From the NCBI GenBank assembly GCA_016124235.1, contig WGOC01000024.1, positions 1-49,422 on the forward strand: DNA of 49,422 bases, written 5' to 3'. Within the stretch, counting starts at the first letter, position 1. Every line of letters begins with the position of its first letter. Source of the DNA: a bacterium (GTDB taxonomy: Bacteria; Verrucomicrobiota; Verrucomicrobiia; Limisphaerales; RI-55). Below, in pieces: positions 16,170-24,464 of the stretch. The notes beneath the pieces were generated by a model. It worked only from the letters and a program-made list of their open reading frames with translations, did no database searches and was not told where the DNA came from. A program made the position numbers and the translations under genes.

Positions 16170-17443
16170 GTGGACCCAATGGACGAGGTGATGGCAAACA
16201 TCGCCGAGAGAATGCTGAAAAGCAGAAAACCGACACCCAGCGCCATCACGATGATCAGGACCGGCTCGATCAAGTTTGTCATCACCTGGAGCGCGATCGT
16301 CAATTCACTCTCATACGTATCGGCAATGTTGCCCAACGCACCGGGCACATCGCCCGTTTCCTCGCCGATCTTCAACAGGTCGATCATCAATTGCGGAAAG
16401 ATCTTCGACCGGGCCAGCGGCTGGGCGATGGTCTTGCCGTCGGTGACGTCCTCCCGCGTTTGTGCAATGGCCTCCTTCACGATCGCATTGGGCACAATCT
16501 CTTCGGTGATTTTCAGCGCGGTGAGGACCGGCACGCCATTGTGGAGCAAGGTCGAAAGGGTACGCGCAAACTGCCCGAACAAATTCAACCGCACAACTTT
16601 TCCAAACACCGGGAGGCTCATCTTCCACTGATCCACCTTGCGGCGCCCGGTCGTCGACGCTTTGAAGCGGACAAAGATCACACCGATCGCAATCGCCGCC
16701 AGAATCAATGTCCACCAGTACGACGAGAACCATTCACTCGCGTGCTTCAACATCAATGTCGTCATCGGCAGCGGCACGTTCATGCCATCAAAAATCGACA
16801 TGAATTTGGGCAGCATGTACGACATGAAAAAGATGATGATGACGACACCGACAGTCGCGACGAACGCCGGATAAACCATCGCCGAGGTGAACTTGCTCTG
16901 CACTTCGGCAAAGCGTTCGTAGTGGTTGGCCAGCCGGCGCAATACATCCACCAAGGCCCCGCTCTGTTCACCGGCGCGAATCATGTTGATGTACATGTCG
17001 CCGAAAATGTGATCCTGACGCCCCATGGAATCGGAGAGACTTTTGCCTTCCATGACGTCCTGCTTCAGCTGGCGGCTTACTTCGCTGGGGATGCCTTTCG
17101 ATTCCAGATGCGTCATGCTGTTCAAGGCCACGGTCAACGGCATGCCGGAGTTCAGCAGATTGGCGAGCTGTTGGGTAAAGGTGGCCAGCTCGCGAAGTTT
17201 CGGCCGGCGTTTGCGCTGCAGAAAACCGCGAATCACCGCCGGCATCAAGTTCGACGAAGCACCTGCCCGTTCGCCCGTTTTGGGGCCGGCCGCGGCGGAA
17301 CCCGCCCGCCCCCCATCCACCATGATGGGGAACAGGCCCATTCGCTCGATCTGCAAAAGTGCCGTGGAGCGATCGGCAACGTCGAGAATTCCCTGCACGA
17401 GCTCGCCGGAGCGCTTCCGCGCCTTGTAGGTAAACTGGGCCAT
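16166..17443 (-). CDS. gspF: Type II secretion / type IV pilus inner-membrane platform protein GspF
   Basis: The 425-aa protein begins MAQFTYKARKRSGELVQG, the standard GspF/PilC start. It has two T2SSF domains: one around FTQQLANLLNSGMPLTVAL and one around FARTLSTLLHNGVPVLTAL. Three membrane spans are visible (about 215-240, 270-290 and near the C-terminus at VLIIVMALGVGFLLFSILS). GspF anchors the assembly ATPase GspE and builds the pseudopilus base. A Gly/Ala-rich linker sits at 45-65. It heads the F-H-I-J-K operon, and neither gspE nor gspG lies upstream of it in the window. Confidence 0.93.
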   Translation of the reverse strand: MAQFTYKARKRSGELVQGILDVADRSTALLQIERMGLFPIMVDGGRAGSAAAGPKTGERAGASSNLMPAVIRGFLQRKRRPKLRELATFTQQLANLLNSGMPLTVALNSMTHLESKGIPSEVSRQLKQDVMEGKSLSDSMGRQDHIFGDMYINMIRAGEQSGALVDVLRRLANHYERFAEVQSKFTSAMVYPAFVATVGVVIIIFFMSYMLPKFMSIFDGMNVPLPMTTLMLKHASEWFSSYWWTLILAAIAIGVIFVRFKASTTGRRKVDQWKMSLPVFGKVVRLNLFGQFARTLSTLLHNGVPVLTALKITEEIVPNAIVKEAIAQTREDVTDGKTIAQPLARSKIFPQLMIDLLKIGEETGDVPGALGNIADTYESELTIALQVMTNLIEPVLIIVMALGVGFLLFSILSAMFAITSSIGST

Positions 17444-17696
17444 AGCAATTGCTTTTATTCTAAAACCGGCAATCCACCAAAAGTTGTCCTGCGGCCGGCA
17501 TTTGGATCATCGTCAGCCGACGATTTCGCGCCGGGGAAGGCCAGGCCAAATCTTGGCTTGCCTCCGATTAGGGGCTCGGCTATGTCCAAATTCCAGCGGT
17601 GGCTTTGCCGGTCCGGACCATTTTGGTGGAAAAACCCAACGGGTCAACCTCCGGTAATCCGGGGCCTTCCGCAATTAAACAATTCAGACTGGTTTT

Positions 17697-17912
17697 GTGC
17701 CTAAAGAAGAACCGATCGAACTCACGGGTACGGTGACTCAGGTGCTCCCCGGGACCATGTTTCGTGTGGCCCTTGCCAACGGCCACGAAGTGCTGGCCCA
17801 TATTTCCGGCAAGATGCGCAAGCATTTCATCCGGATCAGCATCGGCGACCAAGTACAGGTCGAGATGTCACCCTATGATTTAAACAAAGCGAGGATCAGC
17901 TTCCGAAAGTAG
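17697..17912 (+). CDS. infA: Translation initiation factor IF-1
   Basis: The 71-aa product has the standard IF-1 length and fold (S1/OB). It begins at a GTG codon (read as Met) with [18 protein letters not shown], followed by [22 protein letters not shown] and a [11 protein letters not shown] end. IF-1 occupies the 30S A site during initiation. It is monocistronic here, divergent from gspF and convergent with the methyltransferase; no ribosomal-protein operon is adjacent. The Shine-Dalgarno is weak. Confidence 0.96.
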   Translation: MPKEEPIELTGTVTQVLPGTMFRVALANGHEVLAHISGKMRKHFIRISIGDQVQVEMSPYDLNKARISFRK

Positions 17913-17926
17913 GCGCCTGGCACCGG

Positions 17927-18940
17927 TCAGCGCACGCCAATCACCGCGCTGTGCAACGAGGGGGGCAACGCGTGAAACGCCATGTCCTTCAGGCCCGCGT
18001 CACGCATCATTGATTCGTATTCGGGAAATGTGTAGGCGCGACCTTCCGGGGTTGTCGCCAGCATCACGAGGCTGAAGTCCGCGATGCCGGGCGGCGATAC
18101 GCGATCCGCGTTCGGGACAAAATCGACCACGACCACGCGGCCGCCGGGTTTCAACGCGGCCGCCGCCTTCTTGAGCAGGCGCACACAATCCTCGCGATTG
18201 AAGTGATGGAGAAAGTTCGGGATCAGGATGACGTCATAATCGCTACCGAGCTCCACTTCAAACGCATTGCCGGCGAGCGTTTTGAAACGATCACCCAACC
18301 CGGCAGCCTCCGCGTTTTCATGGGCAACCTCCAGGACCGGCGCCCAATCGAGACCAAAGAGCTCGGTAAAGTGATTTTTAGAGGCAACGGAGATTCCATA
18401 CGCACCGTGCGACGCGGCCACATCCAGGATCTTCACCGGCTTTTGGTCATCAAAATTTAAAAGATCCGCGACCGCCATCGCCGGGCCCATCATGAGAGGC
18501 GCCATCGCCCGGGCAAATTTCACCCAGACAGGATGATCGGGCGCCAGCGTACCCAGCTCGGATGACTTCAGACGTCCGTGGCGAATTGTTTCCGCCAGCT
18601 CATCAAACGGTTCGGTGATCAAGTGAGAATGGAGAAACTCCAAGGTTCCCCCCAGGTAGGCGGGCGATTCCTTGTTCAAAAAAAATTCCGAGTCCGCCGT
18701 CAATTCGTAGTGACCGTCTTTTTTCCGGAGAAAGCCGAGCGTAACGAGGTAATCACACAGAATTTCAATACCCCGTTCGGACGCTTTGCACGCTTCCGAA
18801 AGCTGCTTCGCCGTAATCGCCTTGTGAGTGATCTGGGTGAAGATATCAAGTTCAACGGCCGCCTTGAGGGCGGCCGTTTTCTGGTAAGCATTGACTGTGT
18901 CAAAGAAGAGTGCCGGGGACGGCGGTGTTCCTGTTTTCAT
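17927..18940 (-). CDS. SAM-dependent O-methyltransferase, winged-helix dimer type
   Basis: The 337-aa protein has an N-terminal winged-helix dimerisation part (about 1-100: LDIFTQITHKAITAKQLSEA) and a C-terminal Rossmann methyltransferase. The SAM-binding motif is VKILDVAASHGAYG, a variant of the usual D.G.G.G. NFLHHFNREDCVRLLKKAAA and LKPGGRVVVVDF are motifs seen in acetylserotonin/hydroxyneurosporene-type O-methyltransferases. Start ATG 18940 is preferred over a frame open to 19036, because MKTGTPPSPALFFDTVNAYQ matches the family start. The substrate is unknown; no biosynthetic cluster surrounds it. Confidence 0.82.
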   Translation of the reverse strand: MKTGTPPSPALFFDTVNAYQKTAALKAAVELDIFTQITHKAITAKQLSEACKASERGIEILCDYLVTLGFLRKKDGHYELTADSEFFLNKESPAYLGGTLEFLHSHLITEPFDELAETIRHGRLKSSELGTLAPDHPVWVKFARAMAPLMMGPAMAVADLLNFDDQKPVKILDVAASHGAYGISVASKNHFTELFGLDWAPVLEVAHENAEAAGLGDRFKTLAGNAFEVELGSDYDVILIPNFLHHFNREDCVRLLKKAAAALKPGGRVVVVDFVPNADRVSPPGIADFSLVMLATTPEGRAYTFPEYESMMRDAGLKDMAFHALPPSLHSAVIGVR

Positions 18941-19075
18941 GACTGAGTGATATCCATCTTTCACGTCAGGGCCAAGCGGCAAGTTGCAATTCGCCGGAAA
19001 ACGACGAAAGGAAAACAAAAGAAGTCCAGCCCACATCGGCGTCGCCAGTCGGCAGATTCCGATTAAAGCGTCAGG

Positions 19076-19471
19076 TCAAACGTCGCGGGGCACGATCAAC
19101 TCAAACGCGGGAATCCGCGTGATTACCGGGCGGCCCTGGCTGTCCAGACCAAAATAGCTCCCCTCCGCACGGCCCCGGAGCGTGCGAAGCAAATGAAAGC
19201 TGTTGTAGGTGAAATGTTCACCTGGACGAATCGTGGGAAACTGGCCAACCACACCATCGCCTTCCACCACCACCGTCTCGCCTTGATCATTTGTGACCAC
19301 CCACTTGCGTCCCTTGATGCTGACAGTTTCCTCACTGTCGTTGCGGATCGAGATGAAGTAGATGAATCGATGCGGCGAACCATCCGGACCATCGGGGGTC
19401 GGCGAATAAACCACCTGATCCACCGTCACCCGCAGACCGTCGAGTTCAACGAACTTTTGCTTGGCTGGCAC
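19076..19471 (-). CDS. apaG: ApaG-domain protein
   Basis: The 131-aa product is a single ApaG (DUF525) beta-sandwich. Diagnostic segments are FIYFISIRNDSEETV, the GRKWVVTNDQGET stretch, and GDGVVGQFPTIRPGEHFTY with the glycine-rich pattern of the family. The start is a GTG, since no Met occurs in the frame. ApaG proteins bind pyrophosphate-like ligands and are linked to Ap4A/magnesium phenotypes in enterobacteria; the role here is not known. It diverges from hrpB, whose start lies 120 nt away. Confidence 0.9.
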   Translation of the reverse strand: MPAKQKFVELDGLRVTVDQVVYSPTPDGPDGSPHRFIYFISIRNDSEETVSIKGRKWVVTNDQGETVVVEGDGVVGQFPTIRPGEHFTYNSFHLLRTLRGRAEGSYFGLDSQGRPVITRIPAFELIVPRDV

Positions 19472-19591
19472 GGCGGGAGGCTAGGCACGTGCTCATCCGT
19501 AAGCAAGAACGGGCGCACCTCGACGTCATCCTCGATTCGTGTTCACGCGGGCTTGCCTCGCCACAATTCTCAAAGGCACGATGCGCGGCTC

Positions 19592-22288
19592 ATGGCCGAC
19601 CGGTTGCCCATCTACGACATCGAAGCCGAACTTGTCGCCCGCGTGCGCGATCATGGCAGGCTGATTCTTTCCGCGCCCACAGGTTCCGGCAAGTCTACCC
19701 AAGTCCCGCAAATCCTCCTCAAGTCCGGATTGTTGGATCTGCACAATGAGGAAGGCAAATCTCGCTCCGGCCAAGTGGTCGTTCTTCAACCGCGCCGCCT
19801 CGCCACGCGATTGCTTGCCGCCCGCGTTGCCGAGGAATTGGCCGTACCCATCGGTCGCGAAGTCGGTTACCAGATTCGATTCGAGAACGTCACCTCACGC
19901 GACACGCGGATCCGCTTTGTGACCGAGGGCGTGCTGCTCCGGCAAATGATCGAAGACGCGAACCTCTCCGGTGTGGCGGCTTTGGTTTTCGACGAATTCC
20001 ACGAACGCCATCTGTACGGCGACATTACATTGGCACGCGCGCTCGACATTCAGGAAACCACGCGCCCGGACCTCAAGATCATCGTCATGTCCGCGACGAT
20101 CGAGGCCGAATCGTTGAGAAAATATTTGAGCGAACGGCGAACTCCCGGTCTCGCCGATTCGCCTGTGGCCGTTCTCGAATCGTCCGGCCGCACGTTCCCA
20201 GTGGACGTTCATTACGCGACGACGCCGAGCTACGAACAACGCGTTCCCGTTTGGGAACAGGCCGCCGACGCGTTCGCTCATTTTGTCCAAAGTGGTGGCG
20301 AAGGCGATGTGCTGGTATTCATGCCCGGCGCGTACGAAATCACCAACACGCTCGAAGCCATTCGCCGTCGCAAGGAATCGAAGGGCTTCAAAATTTTGCC
20401 GCTGCATGGCGAATTAAATCCCAAGGACCAGGACGCCGCCGTCGCGCGTTACGAACAACGCAAAGTCGTCGTCGCAACCAACGTCGCCGAAACGTCTCTG
20501 ACGATCGATGGCATCCGGCTGGTGATCGATTCCGGCCTGGCGCGCATTCCACGATTTGACCCGTATCGTGGGATAAACACACTGCTGATCGAAAAGATTT
20601 CGCAGGCGAGCGCCGATCAACGGACGGGCCGTGCCGGGCGAACCGCACCGGGCGAATGTTACCGTTTGTGGTCGGAAATCGAACACCGCGATCGGCCAGC
20701 CCAAGAAAAGCCCGAGGTTCAACGTCTCGACCTCGCCGAGGTCGTGCTAACGCTCAAGGCGGCAGGCGTTGAAAATCTGCATTCATTCCGCTGGCTCGAA
20801 CATCCGGGCGACCAACGTCTCGCCCACGCCGAAGAATTACTCCTCGATCTGGGCGCGCTGGAAAAGAGTATTACAGGCGTCCCGCCTGTCTCAGAACCGC
20901 CAACCTCCCAAGCGCACCCAAACTTGCCCGAGGCGTCGCCCCCCCCAAAAGACAGGCAGGATGCCTGTCCTACTCTTATCACCGAACTCGGCCGTCGGAT
21001 GCTCGCCTTCCCGCTGCATCCGCGTTACGCCCGCATGCTGCTCGCCGCTGACGAACTCGGCTGCGTTCATCAAGCCTGCTTGATCGCCGCGCTGACTCAA
21101 GGACGGGATCTGCTCGTTCGCAAAGTGGATTCGCATTCCAAGGATAAGCGCGAAGACATCCTCGGCGACAAGGCGGCCTCCGACTTTTTCATTTTGATGC
21201 GCGCGTGGAATTTTGCCGCGCAGAACAATTTCCAGCTCGATGCCTGCAAACGCATGGGCATCCACGCGATGACCGCACGGCAGGTGGGACCATTGCTCCA
21301 ACAATTCCTGCGCATCGCCGCCCGCGAAGATCTCGACGTCACACCGCGCGAAGTGCCGGACGAAGTTTTGCAAAAATGTTTACTCATCGGGTTCAGCGAT
21401 CGCGTCGCCCGCCGGCTTGACATGGGCACCTTGCGTTGTGAACTCGTTCACGGCCGGCGCGGCGTACTGGCGCGCGAAAGTTCGGTCCGGCACAGCCCTT
21501 TGATCGTCGTCGCCGAAATCCGCGAAGTGGGCAGGCACGGCGGCGAAACGAACACCATCCTGTCGCTCGCCACGGACGTGAAACAAGCCTGGCTCGAAGA
21601 ATTTTTCCCGCAGGACATCGGTCGTTCGCTCGATGTGTTTTTCGACGCGCAGACGCGTCGTGTTTACGCCAAGGAACGCCAGACGTTTCGCGGTTTGGAA
21701 CTCGATACAAAAACGGTCGAACCACCGCCCTCGGATCAATCCGCCGCCCTGCTCGCCGAACAAGTGATCGCTGGCAAACTGGCCTTGAACGACTGGGATA
21801 ATTCGATTGAACAATGGATCGCCCGCGTTAATTGCCTCGCGAAATGGTGTCCGGAATTTGAGCTGCCACCGATCGGCGCTGAGGAACGCAGAGCATTGAT
21901 CGAACAACTCTGCCACGGTGCGTTCACCTATAAGGAAATCAAGGACCGACCGGTCAAACAAACCGTCAAAAGTTGGTTGAACGCGATGCAGCGGCAGTTG
22001 GTTGATGACCACGCGCCGGAACGGCTAAAATTCAGCAACGGCAAAACGCCGAAAGTGATCTATTCCGAAAGCGAGCCGCCACACGCATCGTTGCGCATTC
22101 AGGAATTGTTCGACGTGACGGAGACACCGAAAATCGCGATGGGTCGCGTGCCGGTTTTGTTGCACATCCTCGCGCCGAACATGCGCCCGGTGCAAATCAC
22201 GCAGGATCTCGCCGGCTTCTGGCGCGAACATTACCCAAAAGTGAAATCAGAAATGCAGCGCAAGTATCCGAAACATCAATGGCGATAG
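19592..22288 (+). CDS. hrpB: ATP-dependent helicase HrpB
   Basis: The 898-aa DEAH/RHA-type helicase has motif I GSGKST, motif II DEFH (the HrpB variant of DEAH), motif III SAT, motif V TNVAETSLTIDG and motif VI QRTGRAGR. It then has an HA2 domain (HPRYARMLLAADELG) and the HrpB C-terminal domain ending QITQDLAGFWREHYP...YPKHQWR. ATG 19592 is chosen because the frame upstream to 19193 runs antisense through apaG. Two oddities: residues ~425-462 are an in-frame palindromic repeat insertion between the helicase core and HA2 domain, and the last 17 codons are duplicated 892 bp downstream. The RNA targets of HrpB are unknown in most bacteria. Confidence 0.95.
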   Translation: MADRLPIYDIEAELVARVRDHGRLILSAPTGSGKSTQVPQILLKSGLLDLHNEEGKSRSGQVVVLQPRRLATRLLAARVAEELAVPIGREVGYQIRFENVTSRDTRIRFVTEGVLLRQMIEDANLSGVAALVFDEFHERHLYGDITLARALDIQETTRPDLKIIVMSATIEAESLRKYLSERRTPGLADSPVAVLESSGRTFPVDVHYATTPSYEQRVPVWEQAADAFAHFVQSGGEGDVLVFMPGAYEITNTLEAIRRRKESKGFKILPLHGELNPKDQDAAVARYEQRKVVVATNVAETSLTIDGIRLVIDSGLARIPRFDPYRGINTLLIEKISQASADQRTGRAGRTAPGECYRLWSEIEHRDRPAQEKPEVQRLDLAEVVLTLKAAGVENLHSFRWLEHPGDQRLAHAEELLLDLGALEKSITGVPPVSEPPTSQAHPNLPEASPPPKDRQDACPTLITELGRRMLAFPLHPRYARMLLAADELGCVHQACLIAALTQGRDLLVRKVDSHSKDKREDILGDKAASDFFILMRAWNFAAQNNFQLDACKRMGIHAMTARQVGPLLQQFLRIAAREDLDVTPREVPDEVLQKCLLIGFSDRVARRLDMGTLRCELVHGRRGVLARESSVRHSPLIVVAEIREVGRHGGETNTILSLATDVKQAWLEEFFPQDIGRSLDVFFDAQTRRVYAKERQTFRGLELDTKTVEPPPSDQSAALLAEQVIAGKLALNDWDNSIEQWIARVNCLAKWCPEFELPPIGAEERRALIEQLCHGAFTYKEIKDRPVKQTVKSWLNAMQRQLVDDHAPERLKFSNGKTPKVIYSESEPPHASLRIQELFDVTETPKIAMGRVPVLLHILAPNMRPVQITQDLAGFWREHYPKVKSEMQRKYPKHQWR
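20864..20977. repeat. Palindromic repeat element inserted in frame in hrpB
   Basis: Two 28-nt arms (20864-20891 and 20950-20977) are inverted copies matching at 24 of 28 positions across a 58-nt centre. Each arm contains its own perfect hairpin: a 7-bp stem with a 3-nt loop at 20873-20889, and an 8-bp stem with a 3-nt loop at 20951-20969. The element reads in frame in hrpB, encoding SITGVPPV at the left arm and DRQDACPT at the right arm. The nested palindromes resemble REP/BIME-type elements. The peptide pair TGVPPV...RQDACPT is, from memory, scattered in many verrucomicrobial proteins. Confidence 0.8.
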
Positions 22289-22335
22289 AACATCGATGAA
22301 ACATTTGCGAGGCGCGTTCCGTTTCTAAAGGCAGA

Positions 22336-22542
22336 TTACTCGCGACCACCGTTCGAACCGAATGGTTCCCGAACTACCTTCGTGGCGAAGTTTGCCGGCT
22401 GTTCGGACGCCGACTGCACGACCGGTCCGACGATGTTCTTTTGTTGGCCGTTCTTGACGCGCAACGACCGGCACAGGCGGACGAGTTCGCCCACCTTGCG
22501 GATTCGCCGTCCAACGGCTTGCGCTGACATGTTGGGGTTCAT
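22336..22542 (-). CDS. Small basic protein, partner of the nucleotidyltransferase (unknown)
   Basis: The 68-aa product (starts MNPNMSAQAVGRRIRKVGEL, with a predicted amphipathic helix VGELVRLCRSLRV) has a disordered C-terminus. Its ATG overlaps the stop of the upstream nucleotidyltransferase in an ATGA junction, which supports it as a real, translationally coupled gene. No known family was recognised. A two-gene unit of nucleotidyltransferase plus small protein is the layout of MNT/AbiE-type toxin-antitoxin pairs, so an antitoxin or adaptor role is possible but is inference only. Confidence 0.55.
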   Translation of the reverse strand: MNPNMSAQAVGRRIRKVGELVRLCRSLRVKNGQQKNIVGPVVQSASEQPANFATKVVREPFGSNGGRE

Positions 22543-22994
22543 TCCACGTTTCTCAGTTCCTTGATGTCGTCCAAATCCTGCCCGCTGGCGCGCAGAGTTT
22601 TGAGTTCGATCAAACCGGATGGAGAAACCACCACGATGGGACCAAAGTCGGATTCGATCACGCGGCGATCATCCCAGGCGCCTCTCGTAAGTTCACCCAC
22701 CAAAAGCAGATCGACCACCGCAAAGTCTTCGGAGTTTCGATCCGGTTTGACGAGCCGATGCATGATTACCCGGCCATTCTGGAAGGTCATCGGGGTTTTC
22801 TCCACTAGATAACCCTGTGCTTGTAGAACACTGGTAATTTCCGGGACAACAGATTCTTGAACGAGAAGATCAACATCTTCCGTGGCCCGGACGATTCCGT
22901 AAACCGCCAGGGCAAATCCCCCGCACAGTCCGTAGTCCACACCGGCCCGACGGACGGCTGCCAGGACTTCTTTGAATTCTTCCGTGATGTCCAT
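22539..22994 (-). CDS. Nucleotidyltransferase-fold protein (AbiEii/MNT-like)
   Basis: The 151-aa protein has the minimal nucleotidyltransferase signature: YGLCGGFALAVYGIVRAT then EDVDLLV, i.e. GG..A....G..R.T.D.D, with the two metal-binding aspartates. A third acidic strand, FAVVDLLLVGE, follows. SPSGLIELKTLRASGQDLDDI matches the end of AbiEii-like and similar stand-alone NTases. ATG 22994 is preferred to one 8 codons upstream because MDITEEFKEVL begins the first helix. It forms an ATGA-coupled pair with the 68-aa gene. The pair sits between hrpB and a copied hrpB 3' end, so it was probably gained as a unit. Confidence 0.75.
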   Translation of the reverse strand: MDITEEFKEVLAAVRRAGVDYGLCGGFALAVYGIVRATEDVDLLVQESVVPEITSVLQAQGYLVEKTPMTFQNGRVIMHRLVKPDRNSEDFAVVDLLLVGELTRGAWDDRRVIESDFGPIVVVSPSGLIELKTLRASGQDLDDIKELRNVE

Positions 22995-23106
22995 TGAATG
23001 GATTAAAGACCGGTGCAAATTACTGCCAGAGAACGAGTGAACCCGCCAGCGAAACTACTTGATCGGCACAAAAACACCCATGCGAAATCGAAAAGACCGC
23101 ATCCAC

Positions 23107-23180
23107 TTTTGGCGCAAAAAAATCGCCCGAAAGTGAAATCTGAAATGCAGCGCAAGTATCCGAAGCATCAATGGCGGTAA
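23107..23180 (+). pseudogene. Duplicated 3' end of hrpB
   Basis: Positions 23130-23180 repeat the last 17 codons of hrpB (22238-22288). The decoded residues KVKSEMQRKYPKHQWR plus stop are identical, while the DNA differs at only four codons, all synonymous or stop-for-stop (S, K, R, and TAG versus TAA). Weaker similarity extends left to 23107 (F-W-R), interrupted by a 2-nt length difference that would shift the frame. No start or upstream domain exists, so it is a remnant. It bounds the nucleotidyltransferase cassette. Confidence 0.9.
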
Positions 23181-23220
23181 GTGTTGCGTTTGTTCTACTT
23201 GGTTAACTCGCCCGCTCAGC

Positions 23221-24336
23221 TTATTCGAACTTCAAAAACATCTGCTGACCGACGGCCGGTTCGAGCCCGCTGACTCCCAGCCCCAACAGACGCAACGGCC
23301 GGTTGACTAGCTTTTCGCGGGCGAGCAACCAGCAGCCCAACCGATAAATGGTGGCGGAACTTTCAATGGGCTCTTCAAACGTCATCTGACGGCTGAGCGT
23401 GCGGAAATCGCCGTAACGCAATTTGACCTGGATCGTTTTTGCACACAGGCGTCGTCGAGCCAAACGCCCGGCGATTTCCTCCGCCTGTTCCTTGAGACAA
23501 GCGCGGAGAGTTTTTCGATCTTCGGTGTCCCGCGAAAATGTTTCCTCCGCGCTGATGCTTTTAACTTCGTCACTCAAATCAAGCGGGCGATCATCTTCAC
23601 CGATTGCGTAGCGCTTGAGCACCGGACCAAATGAACCAACCAACGCGCGCAGATCTCCCGGATGATCCTGCACATCGCCGACCGTGCGAATGCCCGCCTG
23701 TTGCAACGTGGTTTCCGTCACCCGCCCAACGCCATGGATGGCACGGATCGGAAGTGGGCGCAGAAACGCAACCTTGTCGCGTTCCGGGATCAGCGTGAGA
23801 CCGTCCGGCTTTTGAAAATCGCTGGCCAGTTTGGCGAGGAGTTTGTTGGCGGCGACACCGATGCTCGCATTCAACGAGCGTTGTTCGCGCACCGTGCGTT
23901 TCATTTGCTTCGCCAGCGGAATCGCATTGTAGAGCGCTTCGTCCGGAGAGCCGCCCGAGCAAAGTTCGGAGACATCGAGATACGCTTCATCAACGGAGAC
24001 CTGTTCGATCACCACGCCAAAACCGGCAATGAGTTTCATGATCTCGCGCGATTCGGCACGATACACATCCATGCGCGGGCGAATGAAGAATCCCCGCGGA
24101 CACATCCGGCCGGCAGTCACGCTGGGCATCGCCGAGCGAACACCAAATTTCCTAGCCTCGTAACTCGCCGCACAGACCACGCCGCGCGAATTGGGTGAGC
24201 CGCCGACAATGACCGGTTTACCGCGCAGCTCCGGTTGATCGCGTTGCTCCACCGACGCGTAGAAGGCGTCCATGTCGAGGTGGAATATTACGCGATGCAC
24301 GGGCCCGATTGAAGGGAAGGCGCAGTCCGTCAGCAA
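23221..24336 (-). CDS. dinB: DNA polymerase IV (Y-family)
   Basis: The 371-aa protein shows the Y-family catalytic motifs: HLDMDAFYASVE (D21, D23) and SVDEAYLD (D116, E117). It then has the RPRMDVY fingers segment, HhH-type IHGVGRVTETTLQQAGI and a little-finger domain with ISAEETFSRD. It is an error-prone polymerase for lesion bypass. The C-terminus GQQMFLKF might serve as a degenerate beta-clamp-binding motif. It diverges from the degP-type protease; I saw no clear LexA-type operator in the 128-nt gap. Confidence 0.95.
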   Translation of the reverse strand: MLTDCAFPSIGPVHRVIFHLDMDAFYASVEQRDQPELRGKPVIVGGSPNSRGVVCAASYEARKFGVRSAMPSVTAGRMCPRGFFIRPRMDVYRAESREIMKLIAGFGVVIEQVSVDEAYLDVSELCSGGSPDEALYNAIPLAKQMKRTVREQRSLNASIGVAANKLLAKLASDFQKPDGLTLIPERDKVAFLRPLPIRAIHGVGRVTETTLQQAGIRTVGDVQDHPGDLRALVGSFGPVLKRYAIGEDDRPLDLSDEVKSISAEETFSRDTEDRKTLRACLKEQAEEIAGRLARRRLCAKTIQVKLRYGDFRTLSRQMTFEEPIESSATIYRLGCWLLAREKLVNRPLRLLGLGVSGLEPAVGQQMFLKFE

Positions 24337-24464
24337 GTTTCATCACCACAACGCTGGAAGCGGATTACCAACTTGTAATGCTGCCGAAAGAGTTTCGTCA
24401 GCCTCAGGGCGTTTATTCATTTGTAGTCGAACGATCACTAACGCAACAAACCAAAGGTAAATTT

